Part shown: in pieces, positions 43,035-52,269 of the stretch | Numbering within the stretch: position 1 is the stretch's first letter | Layout of the letters: every line of letters begins with the position of its first letter | Assembly (NCBI RefSeq): GCF_003112535.1 | Contig: NZ_BEWA01000027.1 | Location: 28,150 to 92,149 of the forward strand | Origin: Streptomyces rishiriensis | Lineage (GTDB): Bacteria; Actinomycetota; Actinomycetes; Streptomycetales; Streptomycetaceae | DNA: 64,000 nt | Reading direction: 5' to 3' | Program-made: the position numbers and the translations under genes | The notes under the pieces: model-generated | The model's input: the letters and a program-made list of their open reading frames with translations, nothing else | What the model was told of the DNA's origin: nothing | Databases searched by the model: none

Positions 43035-43846
43035 CAGTTCCGCCCTCCTGTCGTATCGCGCTGCCCGGGAACGGCTTCGGTGGCCTCCGGGGCCGGGCGT
43101 ACGGTCGTCTTCTCGATGCGTTTGTCGGCGGCTTCCTCGGCGCTCAGGGCTAGCACCGACTGCACGAACACTCCTGGCAGATGGATCGCGTCCGGGTCGA
43201 GTTCACCGGGCTCGACCAGTTCCTCGACCTCCGCGATGGTCACCCGTCCGGCCATCGCCGCGAGCGGGTTGAAGTTCCGGGCGGACTTGTCGAAGACGAG
43301 GTTGCCGTGCCGGTCCCCTCGGGCCGCGCGGACCAGGGCGAAGTCGGTGGTGATCGACTCCTCCAGCACGTACTCCGCCCCGCGGTACTGGCGTACCTCC
43401 TTCTTCGGCGAGGCGACGGCCACGCCGCCGTGTGCGTCGTAACGCCACGGGAGGCCACCCTCGGCGATCTGGGTGCCGACTCCGGCGGGGGTGAAGAAGG
43501 CCGGTATGCCGCAGCCGCCGGCCCGCAGGCGTTCGGCGAGGGTGCCCTGGGGCACCAGTTCCAATTCGATCTCGCCGGAGAGGTACTGGCGGGCGAACTC
43601 CTTGTTCTCGCCGACGTAGGACCCGGTGACACGGGAGATGCGCCGGGTTTCCAGCAGCATCCCGAGGCCCCACCCGTCGACACCGCAGTTGTTCGACACG
43701 ACGCGCAGATCGGTGGTGCCCTGCGCGTGCAACGCCTGGATCAGGACGGAGGGGATCCCGCAGAGGCCGAAGCCTCCGACGGCCAATGAGGCCCCGTCCG
43801 GTATGACCGCCACCGCTTCCGCGGCCGAGGTGACGACCTTGTCCAT
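43034..43846 (-). CDS. scoA: 3-oxoacid CoA-transferase subunit A
   Basis: A 270-aa alpha subunit of the 3-oxoacid CoA-transferase. The CoA-binding loop is VGGFGLCGIPSVLI near 22-35. Other constant blocks are VVSNNCGVDGWGLG, SYVGENKEFARQYLSGE, FFTPAGVGTQIAEGG and VRAARGDRHGNLVF. The C-terminal acidic tail is extended compared with typical 230-240-aa subunits. ATG 43846 shares a base with the acyl-CoA dehydrogenase stop, and its own stop overlaps scoB. Its role with scoB is acetoacetate or other 3-oxoacid activation. Confidence 0.92.
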   Translation of the reverse strand: MDKVVTSAAEAVAVIPDGASLAVGGFGLCGIPSVLIQALHAQGTTDLRVVSNNCGVDGWGLGMLLETRRISRVTGSYVGENKEFARQYLSGEIELELVPQGTLAERLRAGGCGIPAFFTPAGVGTQIAEGGLPWRYDAHGGVAVASPKKEVRQYRGAEYVLEESITTDFALVRAARGDRHGNLVFDKSARNFNPLAAMAGRVTIAEVEELVEPGELDPDAIHLPGVFVQSVLALSAEEAADKRIEKTTVRPAPEATEAVPGQRDTTGGRN

Positions 43847-45024
43847 TAGCGTGCTCCGTTCAGGTCGGCGAGGCCGAGTTCGCGGGCGATGAGCAGGCGC
43901 TGGATCTCGCTCGTGCCCTCACCGATCTCGAGGATCTTGGCGTCGCGCCAGAAGCGGGCGACGGCGTACTCGTTCATGAAGCCGTAGCCGCCGTGGATCT
44001 GGGTCGCGTCGCGGGCGTTGTCCACGGCTATTTCGGAGCTGTAGAGCTTGGCGAGCGCGGCGTCCTTCTTGAAGCGCTCGCCGGCAACCAGCTTCGAGGC
44101 GGCGTGGCGCCATGCCAGTCGGGCGGTGTGCGCGCGCATCTCCATGTCGGCGAGCTTGAACTGAATGGCCTGGTTGGCTCCGATGGGGCGGCCGAACGCC
44201 TTCCGTTCGCGGGCGTACTTCAGCGACTCGTCGACGCAGCCCTGGGCCAGGCCGGTGGCAAGCGCGGCAATGGCGATGCGGCCCTCGTCGAGGATCCTAA
44301 GGAACTGGGCATAGCCGCGGCCCCGCTCGCCCAGCAGGTTCCGCACCGGCACGCGGACGTCAGTGAAGGCCAACTCCCGGGTGTCCGAAGCGTTCCAGCC
44401 CACCTTGGAATACGGTGCGGCCACGGCTAGGCCCGGGGTGCCCGCGGGGACGATGATCGCGCTGATCTCCTTGCGCCCCTCCGGCGTGGTGCCGGTGACC
44501 GCGGTCACGGTGATCAACCCGGTGATGTCCGTACCGGAGTTGGTGATGAAACACTTGCTGCCGTTGATCACCCACTCGTTCGTGGCCTCGTCCAGGCGGG
44601 CTGTCGTCCGGGTGGCCCCGGCGTCCGAGCCACCGTCCGGCTCGGTGAGGCCGAACGCCCCGAGGATCTCGCCCGAGCAGAGGCGGGGAAGCCACTCGGC
44701 TTTCTGTTCCTGGGTGCCGAAGAGGTGGATGGGCATGGCGCCGAGCGAGACACCGGCCTCGAGGGTGATGGCCACCGAGGAGTCGACCCGGGCCAGTTCC
44801 TCCAGGACCAGGCCGAGCGCGAGGTAGTCCCCACCCATGCCTCCCTGCTCCTCGGGGAAGGGCAGCCCGAACAGGCCCAGCTTCCCCATCTCCCGGACGA
44901 TGTCGTACGGGAATTCGTGCCGCTCGTAGTAGTCGCCGATCACCGGGGCGATCACATCTCGGGCGAACTCCGCGACCGTGCGGCGGAGTTGTTCATGCTC
45001 ATCACTGAGCCGGTGGTTCAACAT
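43846..45024 (-). CDS. acyl-CoA dehydrogenase (isovaleryl-CoA dehydrogenase candidate)
   Basis: A 392-aa FAD acyl-CoA dehydrogenase of normal length. FAD/substrate blocks are AFGLTEPDGGSDAGATRTTA and WVINGSKCFITNSG, plus ASKLVAGERFKKDAALAKLYSS and the C-terminal IHGGYGFMNEYAVARFWRDAKI with EIGEGTSEIQRLLIAREL. ATG 45024 is the natural start (M-L-N-H-R-L-S-D-E-H). Next to a biotin carboxylase pair and HMG-CoA lyase, it most likely oxidises isovaleryl-CoA to 3-methylcrotonyl-CoA (liuA role). Substrate choice among branched acyl-CoAs is inferred from context. It overlaps scoA by one base. Confidence 0.88.
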   Translation of the reverse strand: MLNHRLSDEHEQLRRTVAEFARDVIAPVIGDYYERHEFPYDIVREMGKLGLFGLPFPEEQGGMGGDYLALGLVLEELARVDSSVAITLEAGVSLGAMPIHLFGTQEQKAEWLPRLCSGEILGAFGLTEPDGGSDAGATRTTARLDEATNEWVINGSKCFITNSGTDITGLITVTAVTGTTPEGRKEISAIIVPAGTPGLAVAAPYSKVGWNASDTRELAFTDVRVPVRNLLGERGRGYAQFLRILDEGRIAIAALATGLAQGCVDESLKYARERKAFGRPIGANQAIQFKLADMEMRAHTARLAWRHAASKLVAGERFKKDAALAKLYSSEIAVDNARDATQIHGGYGFMNEYAVARFWRDAKILEIGEGTSEIQRLLIARELGLADLNGAR

Positions 45025-45132
45025 GCGGTCCTCGATCTCACGCGAATGCGGAAGCGGAAGCGGTACGGGGTTCGAACAGCTGGAGTTCCGGCCGCCCGAT
45101 GGATGGATGAGGGGATGAGGTGACGGGCGGAG

Positions 45133-47181
45133 TCAGGCCGCTTCCTCGCTACTGGCCGCGTCGGATGCGGGCGCGACGACGGCGAGCGTCTCGTCCATCG
45201 CCACGGTGGCGCCGGGCGCCGCACGCAGTTCGGCCACCACTCCGTCGAAGGGGGCGGTCAGAGCGTGCTCCATCTTCATCGCCTCGACGACGAGGATGGT
45301 CTGCCCTGCTGTCACGACGTCTCCGACGGCGGCCTTCACCAGAGTGACGGTGCCGGGCATGGGTGCAGTGAGGGCGCCGCCGGCGGCTGCCGCGGACCCG
45401 GTCCCGGCCGCGACGGCCGGATCGAAGGTGCGCAGCCGCCATGTGTCGGCCCCGCGGGAGAGCCAGTGCACCACCTCGCCGTTCGCGGTGGTCTCCAGCG
45501 TGTGGTCCAGTCGCTGAACGGTCCCGTTCCAGGTCAGCAGCACACCATCGGCTCGGTCGGTGCGCAGGTCGGCCGGCTCGGCCTCCCCGCCGCCGCGCGA
45601 GACCTCGTAGGGGGCCGGGCCAAAGGGGGTGCGGCGGACGCGTATCTCGATCGGTTCGCTGTCGCTGTCGAGGAAGCGGTGGGTGGTCCAGGCGGGTCCG
45701 CCGATCCGCCAGCCCGACGGCACGGAGAACGGGTCGACCCATGCGTGCGCGTCCCGCTGCGCGGGCTCCAGTGCCGACTCGACGGCGAGTGCCGCCGCCA
45801 GCGCGATCTCGTCCGGCATCGGGGCATCGACCAGGGAGGCCAGCCGGGCCTCGACCAGCCCGGTGTCCAGACGGCCGGCGATCACGTCGCTGTCCTCGAG
45901 AAGCCTGCGCAGGAACCCGGTGTTGATCGTGACGCCATGCACACGCGTCCGGTCGAGGGCGGCACGCAGGCGGCGCAGCGCGGTTTCCCGGTCCGGACCG
46001 TGGGCGATCACCTTGGCGAGCATGGGGTCGTACGTGCTGCCGACCTCGTAGCCTTCCACCAGGCCGGAGTCGACGCGTATGCCCTCGCCGGCCGCCTCGC
46101 GCAGGGTCAGCACCCGACCGCCGCTGGGCAGGAAGCCCTTGGCGGGGTCCTCGGCGTACAGGCGCACCTCGACGGCGTGGCCGTCGAAGCCGACCTGGTC
46201 CTGGCCGAACGTCAGGGCTTCGCCTGCGGCTATGCGTATCTGCCAGTCGACCAGGTCCAGACCGGTCACCATCTCGGTCACCGGGTGCTCGACCTGGAGC
46301 CGGGTGTTCATCTCCATGAAGAAGTACTCGTCCGGGCGATCGGCGGAAACGATGAACTCCACCGTGCCCGCGCCGACATACCCACAGGAACGGGCCGCCT
46401 CGACCGCCGCCGCGCCCATCGCCGCCCGGGTGTCGTCGTCGAGCAGGACCGAGGGGGCCTCCTCTACGATCTTCTGGTGACGGCGCTGGAGGCTGCATTC
46501 GCGCTCGCCAAGGTGCACCACGTTCCCGTGGGTATCGGCCAGCACCTGGATCTCGATGTGGCGGGGACGGTCGATCCAGCGCTCGACCAGGAGGGTGTCG
46601 TCCCCGAAGGCACCGAGCGCCTCCCGCCGTGCGGCAGCGATCTCCTCGTGGAGCACGGCCGGGTCGCGGACCAGGCGCATGCCCTTGCCGCCTCCGCCCG
46701 CCGACGGCTTGAGCAGTACGGGCAGGCCGACCGTGCGTGCCGCCTCGGCGAGCTGATCGTTCGTCAGTCCGCTGCCGCTGCTGCCGGGCACCACCGGCAC
46801 GCCGTTGGCCTGCACGGTGTCCTTGGCACGGATCTTGTCGCCCATCAGCTGGATCGCGGTCGCCGGTGGTCCGACGAAGGCCAGTCCGGCGTCGGTGACG
46901 GCCTGGGCGAAGTGCTGGTTCTCGGACAGGAAGCCGTAGCCGGGGTGGATCGCTTGGGCGCCCATGCGAAGGGCGGCCTCCACGATCTGCTCGATGTCGA
47001 GATAGCCGTCGGCCGGCCCGCCGGGGCGCAGGGCGACGGCCGTGTCGGCCTCGCGTACGTGCCGTGCGTGGGCGTCCGCGGCGCTGTGGACGGCGACCGC
47101 GCGGATGCCGAGCCGGTGCAGCGTGCGGATGACCCGTACCGCTATTTCGCCACGGTTGGCGATCAGGACGGTGTCGAACAC
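45133..47181 (-). CDS. acyl-CoA carboxylase alpha subunit (biotin carboxylase plus BCCP)
   Basis: A 682-aa protein. The N-terminal biotin carboxylase has IANRGEIAVRVIRTLHRLG, the ATP-grasp loop AGGGGKGMRLV near 160-170, HIEIQVLADTHGNVVHLGER and FMEMNTRLQVEHPVTEM. It is followed by a linker or BT-type domain and a C-terminal biotinyl domain whose VVEAMKMEH carries the biotinylated Lys. GTG 47181 (V-F-D-T-V-L-I-A-N-R-G) has GAGGAG upstream on its strand. It pairs with the carboxyltransferase 38 bases upstream. The leucine context points to 3-methylcrotonyl-CoA carboxylase alpha (liuD role). Propionyl- or acetyl-CoA carboxylase is the alternative. Confidence 0.9.
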   Translation of the reverse strand: MFDTVLIANRGEIAVRVIRTLHRLGIRAVAVHSAADAHARHVREADTAVALRPGGPADGYLDIEQIVEAALRMGAQAIHPGYGFLSENQHFAQAVTDAGLAFVGPPATAIQLMGDKIRAKDTVQANGVPVVPGSSGSGLTNDQLAEAARTVGLPVLLKPSAGGGGKGMRLVRDPAVLHEEIAAARREALGAFGDDTLLVERWIDRPRHIEIQVLADTHGNVVHLGERECSLQRRHQKIVEEAPSVLLDDDTRAAMGAAAVEAARSCGYVGAGTVEFIVSADRPDEYFFMEMNTRLQVEHPVTEMVTGLDLVDWQIRIAAGEALTFGQDQVGFDGHAVEVRLYAEDPAKGFLPSGGRVLTLREAAGEGIRVDSGLVEGYEVGSTYDPMLAKVIAHGPDRETALRRLRAALDRTRVHGVTINTGFLRRLLEDSDVIAGRLDTGLVEARLASLVDAPMPDEIALAAALAVESALEPAQRDAHAWVDPFSVPSGWRIGGPAWTTHRFLDSDSEPIEIRVRRTPFGPAPYEVSRGGGEAEPADLRTDRADGVLLTWNGTVQRLDHTLETTANGEVVHWLSRGADTWRLRTFDPAVAAGTGSAAAAGGALTAPMPGTVTLVKAAVGDVVTAGQTILVVEAMKMEHALTAPFDGVVAELRAAPGATVAMDETLAVVAPASDAASSEEAA

Positions 47182-47219
47182 CTGGAAGCTCCTCGAAGTG
47201 GGAGAGGGAAGGGAGGAAG

Positions 47220-48902
47220 TCACATGCGGAAGACGCCGAACTGTGGTTCGGCCAGCGGCGCGTTGGCGCAGGCGGTCAGAGCCAGCCCCAGCACGGTGCG
47301 GGTGTCGAGGGGGTCGATGACCCCGTCGTCCCACAACCGCGCGGTGGAGTAGTAGGCGCTGCCCTGTTCGTCGTACTGCTCGCGGATCGGCTGCTTGAAC
47401 TCCTCTTCCGCTTCGGCGGTCCACTCCTCGCCGCGCGACTCCAGCTGGTCGCGCTTGACGGTCGCGAGCACGGTCGCAGCCTGCTCACCGCCCATCACGG
47501 AGATCTTGGCGCCCGGCCACATCCACAGGAACCGGGGTGAGTACGCCCGCCCGCACATCGAGTAGTTGCCCGCGCCGTGCGATCCGCCGACGACGACCGT
47601 CAGCTTCGGTACGCGAGTGGTGGCCACCGCGGTGACCATCTTTGCGCCGTGCTTGGCGATGCCGCCGTTCTCGTAGGCGCGGCCGACCATGAAGCCGGTG
47701 ATGTTCTGCAGGAAGATCAGGGGGATGCCGCGCTGGTCGCACAGTTCGATGAAGTGGGCGCCCTTCTGGGCTGATTCGGCGAAGAGGATGCCGTTGTTGG
47801 CCACGATTCCCACGGGATGCCCATGGATGCGGGCGAAGCCGGTGACCAGTGTCTGGCCGTACTCGGCCTTAAACTCGGCGAAGCGCGACCCGTCGGTGAG
47901 CCGGGCGATGACCTCACGAATGTCGAAGGGGGTCCGGTTGTCCGCCGGGACGACGCCGTAGAGACCGGCGGGGTCCACGGCCGGCTCCTCCACCCGTGCG
48001 ACATCCCACGGCCTCGGGGCCCGCGGGCCGAAGGTGGCGACGATGGACCGGACCGTACGCAGAGCGTGCGCGTCGTCCTCGGCGAGGTGGTCGACGACGC
48101 CGGACACGCGGGCATGGACCTCTCCCCCGCCCAGTTCCTCGGCCGTGACCACCTCTCCGGTGGCGGCCTTCACCAGGGGCGGACCGCCCAGGAAGATCGT
48201 CCCCTGGTTCCGCACGATGACGGTCTCGTCGCTCATCGCGGGGACGTACGCCCCGCCGGCCGTGCAGGAGCCCAGTACCGCGGATATCTGCGGGATGCCC
48301 GCCCCGGACATCTGCGCCTGGTTGTAGAAGATCCGCCCGAAGTGCTCACGGTCGGGGAACACCTCGTCCTGCATCGGCAGATACGCGCCCCCGGAGTCCA
48401 CGAGGTAGATGCAGGGGAGCCGGTTCTCCAACGCCACCTGCTGCGCGCGCAGATGCTTCTTGACGGTCATCGGGTAGTACGTGCCGCCCTTGACCGTGGC
48501 GTCGTTGGCGACGATGACGCACTCACGGCCTGCGACGCGGCCTATGCCTGCCACCACTCCGGCTGCCGGTGCGTCGCCGCCGTACAGCCCGTACGCCGCC
48601 AGCGGGGCCAGCTCCAGGAACGGTGAACCGGGGTCGAGCAGGGTCTCCACCCGGTCGCGGGGCAGCAACTTGCCGCGGGCGACGTGCTTCTCCCTGGCCC
48701 GCTCACCGCCCCCCTCGGCGGCTTCGGCCAGCCGGCGGCGAAGCGTCTGCACCGCTGCGGCGTGCGTGTCCCGGTTTCGGCGGTAGTCCTCCGACAGTGG
48801 ATCGGCGCCGGTCGGGAGTCTGAGGCCGGTCGGCCAGTGCTTCCCGGTCGCGGAGGGTGCGGGGGCCGGGCCCCGCTGGAGCTGTGTGGCCAAAGTCGTC
48901 AT
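47220..48902 (-). CDS. acyl-CoA carboxylase beta subunit (carboxyltransferase)
   Basis: A 560-aa carboxyltransferase. Crotonase-like halves are visible: the N-half with KGGTYYPMTVKKHLRAQ, IYLVDSGGAYLPMQDEVFPD and LGSCTAGGAYVPAMSDE; the C-half with GHPVGIVANNGILFAESAQK, LIFLQNITGFMVGRAYE and GSHGAGNYSMCGRAYSPRF. The FMVG-x-x-YE and AGNYSMCGRA signature is characteristic of methylcrotonyl-CoA carboxylase beta (liuB role). ATG 48902 has AAGGAAG upstream. It is the first gene of the minus-strand operon and lies just after the paired operators at 48962-49006. It is the best evidence that the operon serves leucine rather than propionate. Confidence 0.92.
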   Translation of the reverse strand: MTTLATQLQRGPAPAPSATGKHWPTGLRLPTGADPLSEDYRRNRDTHAAAVQTLRRRLAEAAEGGGERAREKHVARGKLLPRDRVETLLDPGSPFLELAPLAAYGLYGGDAPAAGVVAGIGRVAGRECVIVANDATVKGGTYYPMTVKKHLRAQQVALENRLPCIYLVDSGGAYLPMQDEVFPDREHFGRIFYNQAQMSGAGIPQISAVLGSCTAGGAYVPAMSDETVIVRNQGTIFLGGPPLVKAATGEVVTAEELGGGEVHARVSGVVDHLAEDDAHALRTVRSIVATFGPRAPRPWDVARVEEPAVDPAGLYGVVPADNRTPFDIREVIARLTDGSRFAEFKAEYGQTLVTGFARIHGHPVGIVANNGILFAESAQKGAHFIELCDQRGIPLIFLQNITGFMVGRAYENGGIAKHGAKMVTAVATTRVPKLTVVVGGSHGAGNYSMCGRAYSPRFLWMWPGAKISVMGGEQAATVLATVKRDQLESRGEEWTAEAEEEFKQPIREQYDEQGSAYYSTARLWDDGVIDPLDTRTVLGLALTACANAPLAEPQFGVFRM

Positions 48903-48961
48903 CACTGCTTCCTTGCGCTGCCCGCTCGGCAGACGAGCCAGGGGCACTGTGCGTGATCGAT

Positions 48962-49006
48962 GTTAGTTAACGTTAACTCACTGATTTGAGGTTAGCGCTC
49001 GTTAAC
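48962..49006. promoter_or_regulatory. two GTTA-N5-CGTTAAC operators (liu promoter 2)
   Basis: GTTAGTTAACGTTAAC (48962-48977) and GTTAGCGCTCGTTAAC (48991-49006) lie upstream of the carboxylase beta gene. The first site and its flank are identical over 21 bases to the copy at 41332. The spacing between the paired sites is 29 bases start-to-start here and 28 at 41332. Confidence 0.75.
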
Positions 49007-49083
49007 AGGCTTCGTCCAGGGGTGCGGCATTCCCACATCGGAGGGGGTATCCATGGCGGCCGTGCGCCGCCTCTCGCCGCCGG

Positions 49084-49554
49084 CTACCAACGAGCGGCAG
49101 GGCCGCCGTAAGGCCTGAAGGTGACAGTCCAGGAATGGGAATCGGAGTCCGGGTCTACGCGCACCCAGGCGCCGGACCGCACGGCATCGCACGCCACCCC
49201 GACAACACTGCCCTCCAGCACGAATCCCTCGGCCATGAGGACCAGGGAGAGGTTGTACGGCACATCGTCCCGGCGCACGACGAGGGAACGGCCGACGACG
49301 CCCGTGCCGTCACTGCGCTCCAGCTCCAGGTCGTCCGAGGCGCAGGCAGGACAGAACACCCGTCGGAAGGTCGGGGTCCGGCACCATCGGCAGCGCTGGA
49401 AGTACAACGCACCGCCTTTCAGGCCACCAAAACGGCTCTGGTGATCGAAGCCGGGGACCGAACCACCTCTGGGGGGAATCGCACCGGCGGCATCGACGGC
49501 CAGGTCGACGGTCAGGGGTGTGCGGATCGGGATCGAAGTTGTTATGTCGGACAC
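49084..49554 (-). CDS. zinc-ribbon OB-fold protein
   Basis: A 156-aa protein of the DUF35/OB-fold type that partners thiolase-like or acyl-CoA enzymes. The rubredoxin-like zinc ribbon is CRWCRTPTFRRVFCPACAS with its CxxC...CxxC pairs. It is followed by an OB-type domain (GVVGRSLVVRRDDVPYNLSL; AEGFVLEGSVVGVACD). GTG 49554 (V-S-D-I-T-T-S-I-P-I) is chosen because GGAGGTGA precedes it; the longer frame from 49719 lacks homology. A GTTA-N5-CGTTAAC site at 49746 lies upstream, so it may belong to the liu regulon, though its usual thiolase partner is not in the window. Confidence 0.8.
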   Translation of the reverse strand: MSDITTSIPIRTPLTVDLAVDAAGAIPPRGGSVPGFDHQSRFGGLKGGALYFQRCRWCRTPTFRRVFCPACASDDLELERSDGTGVVGRSLVVRRDDVPYNLSLVLMAEGFVLEGSVVGVACDAVRSGAWVRVDPDSDSHSWTVTFRPYGGPAARW

Positions 49555-49745
49555 GATTGTCACCTCCGTGCGGTCGGCGGCCACGTGGGCCCGGTGCGCG
49601 TGACAGTGGAGCCGGGGAATCGGCATCCGCGCTGCAGTTCGTTGACGGGTCGCGACGACGGTCCTGGGCATTCCGGAGGCCTTCACGGAGGCCCGGCGGC
49701 AGGCAGCCCACGCACTCAAGGGGCAGCGACAACGACCATGCGCAC

Positions 49746-49761
49746 GTTAACCACCGTTAAC
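49746..49761. promoter_or_regulatory. fifth GTTA-N5-CGTTAAC operator
   Basis: GTTAACCACCGTTAAC matches the pattern of the four sites in the liu promoters. It lies about 190 bases upstream of the OB-fold gene start (minus strand) and beyond the end of the DUF6351 gene. It is a single site, not a pair. Confidence 0.6.
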
Positions 49762-49823
49762 ACGTTCTGTCCAGCATGGATTCCGATGCAGGGGGAGGCC
49801 GATCGAGCGCGTGGGGCCTCGAT

Positions 49824-52031
49824 TCAGGAGTCCGGGCCAGACTGCGGCGGCGGCCCGAGTGGCTGTCCTCCGGGGCCGCCGGCGAATGTCAGCCACGGCA
49901 GCGAAGGCTGCTGGGCCACACCCGGCTCGCGGTAGTCGCACACCCCCTCGGGGAAGGTTTTCCGCAGCCGGTCCCATTGGTCATGGGTGAAGTCGACGGT
50001 GTAGTCGCGACGGTCGAGGGGCTTGACCCGGCACTTGAGGATGTTGTCGGCCAGTGGACCTCCGGCGGCAATGCGCGGATCGCCGAAGTACGGGAACTCC
50101 TCCCGGCAGACCGACATGTCGGTGACCTTCTTTCCGGCGATCCAGCACGCGTCGACCGCGGCGGCGGGCTTGTTGCGCACCACCTTGGCCTCGAGCGGAT
50201 CGGTGGACGTGTCCGCTTCGATGGCGGACAGCCACTTGTCCATCAGCAGGAACGCCTGCTCGTTCACGGCGGGGTTGCCCAGTAGGGGTCCGGGACTGGT
50301 CCAGATGATCTGATTGCCGGCATTGGCGTTGGCCGCGATCAGCCTCTTCCGCATCGCATAGCTGTGGAAGTCGGTGTGGATATCCAGGTTCGTGGAGTCA
50401 CGCAGGTCGATGATCGGCACCTTCGCCGCCTGACGCGGGTAGGTGACCCGTCCCGAGCGGTACGCGATCTCCAGCGCTTTCGAGTCGGCTTTGCCGCGCT
50501 CGGGCTGCCAGTTCCAGTCGATGTCCAGCCCACCGATGTTCTCGTTGACGTCGACGAACTGCTCCGCGGTGATCTCGCCGGATTCGAGAGCCTTCAGGCC
50601 GTACTGGACGCCGACGTTGTCGTACGGCCGGTTGGCGAACCCGTCGGACGGTCGGCGGCCGAAGACCGCGACCATGTAGTCCTGCAGGGTGCAGCGGACC
50701 CCCTTGGGGTTGGTCTTCGCGTCGTACACCCAGGGCGGGTTGGGCTCAGGGGGGGTATGGCCGCCGAACTGGCCGCCCAGGCAGGCCACGCCGTTGTCCG
50801 GGTCCAGCCAGATCTTGGCGTAGTTGGCGATCTCCTTCGGGTTGTCCCATGAGCGGCACGGGGCCTCGGCGGCGTACCCCTCGACAGCGACACGCTGAGC
50901 GGTCTTCGCCCACAATGGCGAGTTGTCGAAGTGACGGGCGAGCAGGTGGCAGTCCTCGGCTTCCTGCATGGTCTCCCAGATGTCCGGGAAGCTGCAGGAA
51001 GGCAGGAGGCCATCCACCAGGCCCGGGTAGTTCGAGGCGATCCAGTGCTGCTGCATCGCCCCGCCCGAGCAACCCTGGCCGATGGTGTAGCGGATAGGAC
51101 CGTACGCCTCGACGAAGTGCTCCTTGAGCATCATGAGCGCTTCGGCCGACACCACGTCGTTGCAGTTCTGACCAAGCGTGTTCAGGTTCGAGACGAACAC
51201 CGCGAAACCGCGCGACAAGGCGTGATCCTGCAACACGCCGCCGCTGAGGAAGTTGTCCGGCGCCCCCTGCGTGTGCCGTGGTGTGCAGTCCCCGCCGAAC
51301 GGCACCAGCACCTTGCCGTCGAAGCCGGGCTGCGGCGCCCACGGCTTCCACGGCTTGCCCGGCTCGTAGAGCACCGCGATGTCGTAGATGCCGCGATCCA
51401 TGGTGCCCCGCTCCCTGCGCACGATGTAGGGGACGTTGTGCCCCTGGTCCGTGGTGGTGCGGGCCAGGTCCCGCGGCGGATTGCTCGGATCGTAGGGGCG
51501 GAACTGGCCGGTCGCCGACGACTTGTAGAACAGCTGGTACTTCTTCGGGGTGTTGCAGGTCGCGTCCTCCGGCCTGCCGAGACCGTTCGCCTCGGTGGCG
51601 CAAGTCCATGGCTGCACCTGGCGCCCGGCGAACACCGGTCCGCCGAGTGGATGGTTGGTGATGGTGAGACGGGTCGTACCTGCCTGTCCGCGGGCTGTCA
51701 GCCGGTTCTCGCCGACCTTGAGGCCGGTGACCAGGCCGAGGAAGCGACCGTCGGGCCGGACGGCGAAGGCAGGCGTCACATCCCGCCCGTCGACGTCCAC
51801 ACGCACTTTGGCAGGCTTTGCCTTGGAGGGAAGCACCACCTCGACCAGGGCGTCACCGCCGGAAACCAGATCCGCCCGATTCGACAGCACCCTGACCCGG
51901 AGCGACGTTGATGGGGCGGAGTGAGCGGCTCCAGCCAGGACGAGCGAGAACGCCACCATGAAAACGATGACCCATCTGGCTCTGACGTGAAAAGTGAGCT
52001 TCCCCGGAAGGCGGATTACAGCGTGAGCCAT
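49824..52031 (-). CDS. secreted DUF6351 family protein (alpha/beta-hydrolase-like)
   Basis: A 735-aa exported protein. The N-terminus has basic residues, then WVIVFMVAFSLVLAGAAHSA, a Sec-type signal with cleavage near SA-PS. The body starts with an Ig-like strand set (LRVRVLSNRADLVSGGDALV). It continues with a hydrolase-like part holding YTIGQGCSGGAMQQHWIA, which resembles a nucleophile elbow with Cys/Ser, and IPIIDLRDSTNLDIHTDFHSYAMR near the expected Asp/His positions. I recognise it as DUF6351; activity is unknown, though depolymerase or tannase-like secretion would fit the fold. ATG 52031 was chosen over ATG 52049 for the GGAGG five bases upstream. An MHS transporter lies behind it. Confidence 0.8.
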   Translation of the reverse strand: MAHAVIRLPGKLTFHVRARWVIVFMVAFSLVLAGAAHSAPSTSLRVRVLSNRADLVSGGDALVEVVLPSKAKPAKVRVDVDGRDVTPAFAVRPDGRFLGLVTGLKVGENRLTARGQAGTTRLTITNHPLGGPVFAGRQVQPWTCATEANGLGRPEDATCNTPKKYQLFYKSSATGQFRPYDPSNPPRDLARTTTDQGHNVPYIVRRERGTMDRGIYDIAVLYEPGKPWKPWAPQPGFDGKVLVPFGGDCTPRHTQGAPDNFLSGGVLQDHALSRGFAVFVSNLNTLGQNCNDVVSAEALMMLKEHFVEAYGPIRYTIGQGCSGGAMQQHWIASNYPGLVDGLLPSCSFPDIWETMQEAEDCHLLARHFDNSPLWAKTAQRVAVEGYAAEAPCRSWDNPKEIANYAKIWLDPDNGVACLGGQFGGHTPPEPNPPWVYDAKTNPKGVRCTLQDYMVAVFGRRPSDGFANRPYDNVGVQYGLKALESGEITAEQFVDVNENIGGLDIDWNWQPERGKADSKALEIAYRSGRVTYPRQAAKVPIIDLRDSTNLDIHTDFHSYAMRKRLIAANANAGNQIIWTSPGPLLGNPAVNEQAFLLMDKWLSAIEADTSTDPLEAKVVRNKPAAAVDACWIAGKKVTDMSVCREEFPYFGDPRIAAGGPLADNILKCRVKPLDRRDYTVDFTHDQWDRLRKTFPEGVCDYREPGVAQQPSLPWLTFAGGPGGQPLGPPPQSGPDS

Positions 52032-52269
52032 CGGTTCCTCCGAGTTCATGGACTGTCGCAACGCCGTTGCGTCACGGGGCAACCAGGGCGGGGGACGAAA
52101 GCGGGTCTCGGCGGAGTACGCCGACTGCGACGGTTGCGGGGACCGAACCCTTGCGACCAGAACGCCGACCCGTCACGTCGCTCGGTTGGTGATCACCTGG
52201 TGGTGAGGGCGGCGTCAGGGTCTGGTGACTGATGGGCCGTCCCGCTGGAACGGCCCACCTGCATCGAGC

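Noticed and set aside
45265..47352. 695-aa plus-strand frame over the carboxylase alpha gene
   Set aside because: The minus strand encodes an intact biotin carboxylase with a biotin site; the plus frame is His/Gly-rich noise.
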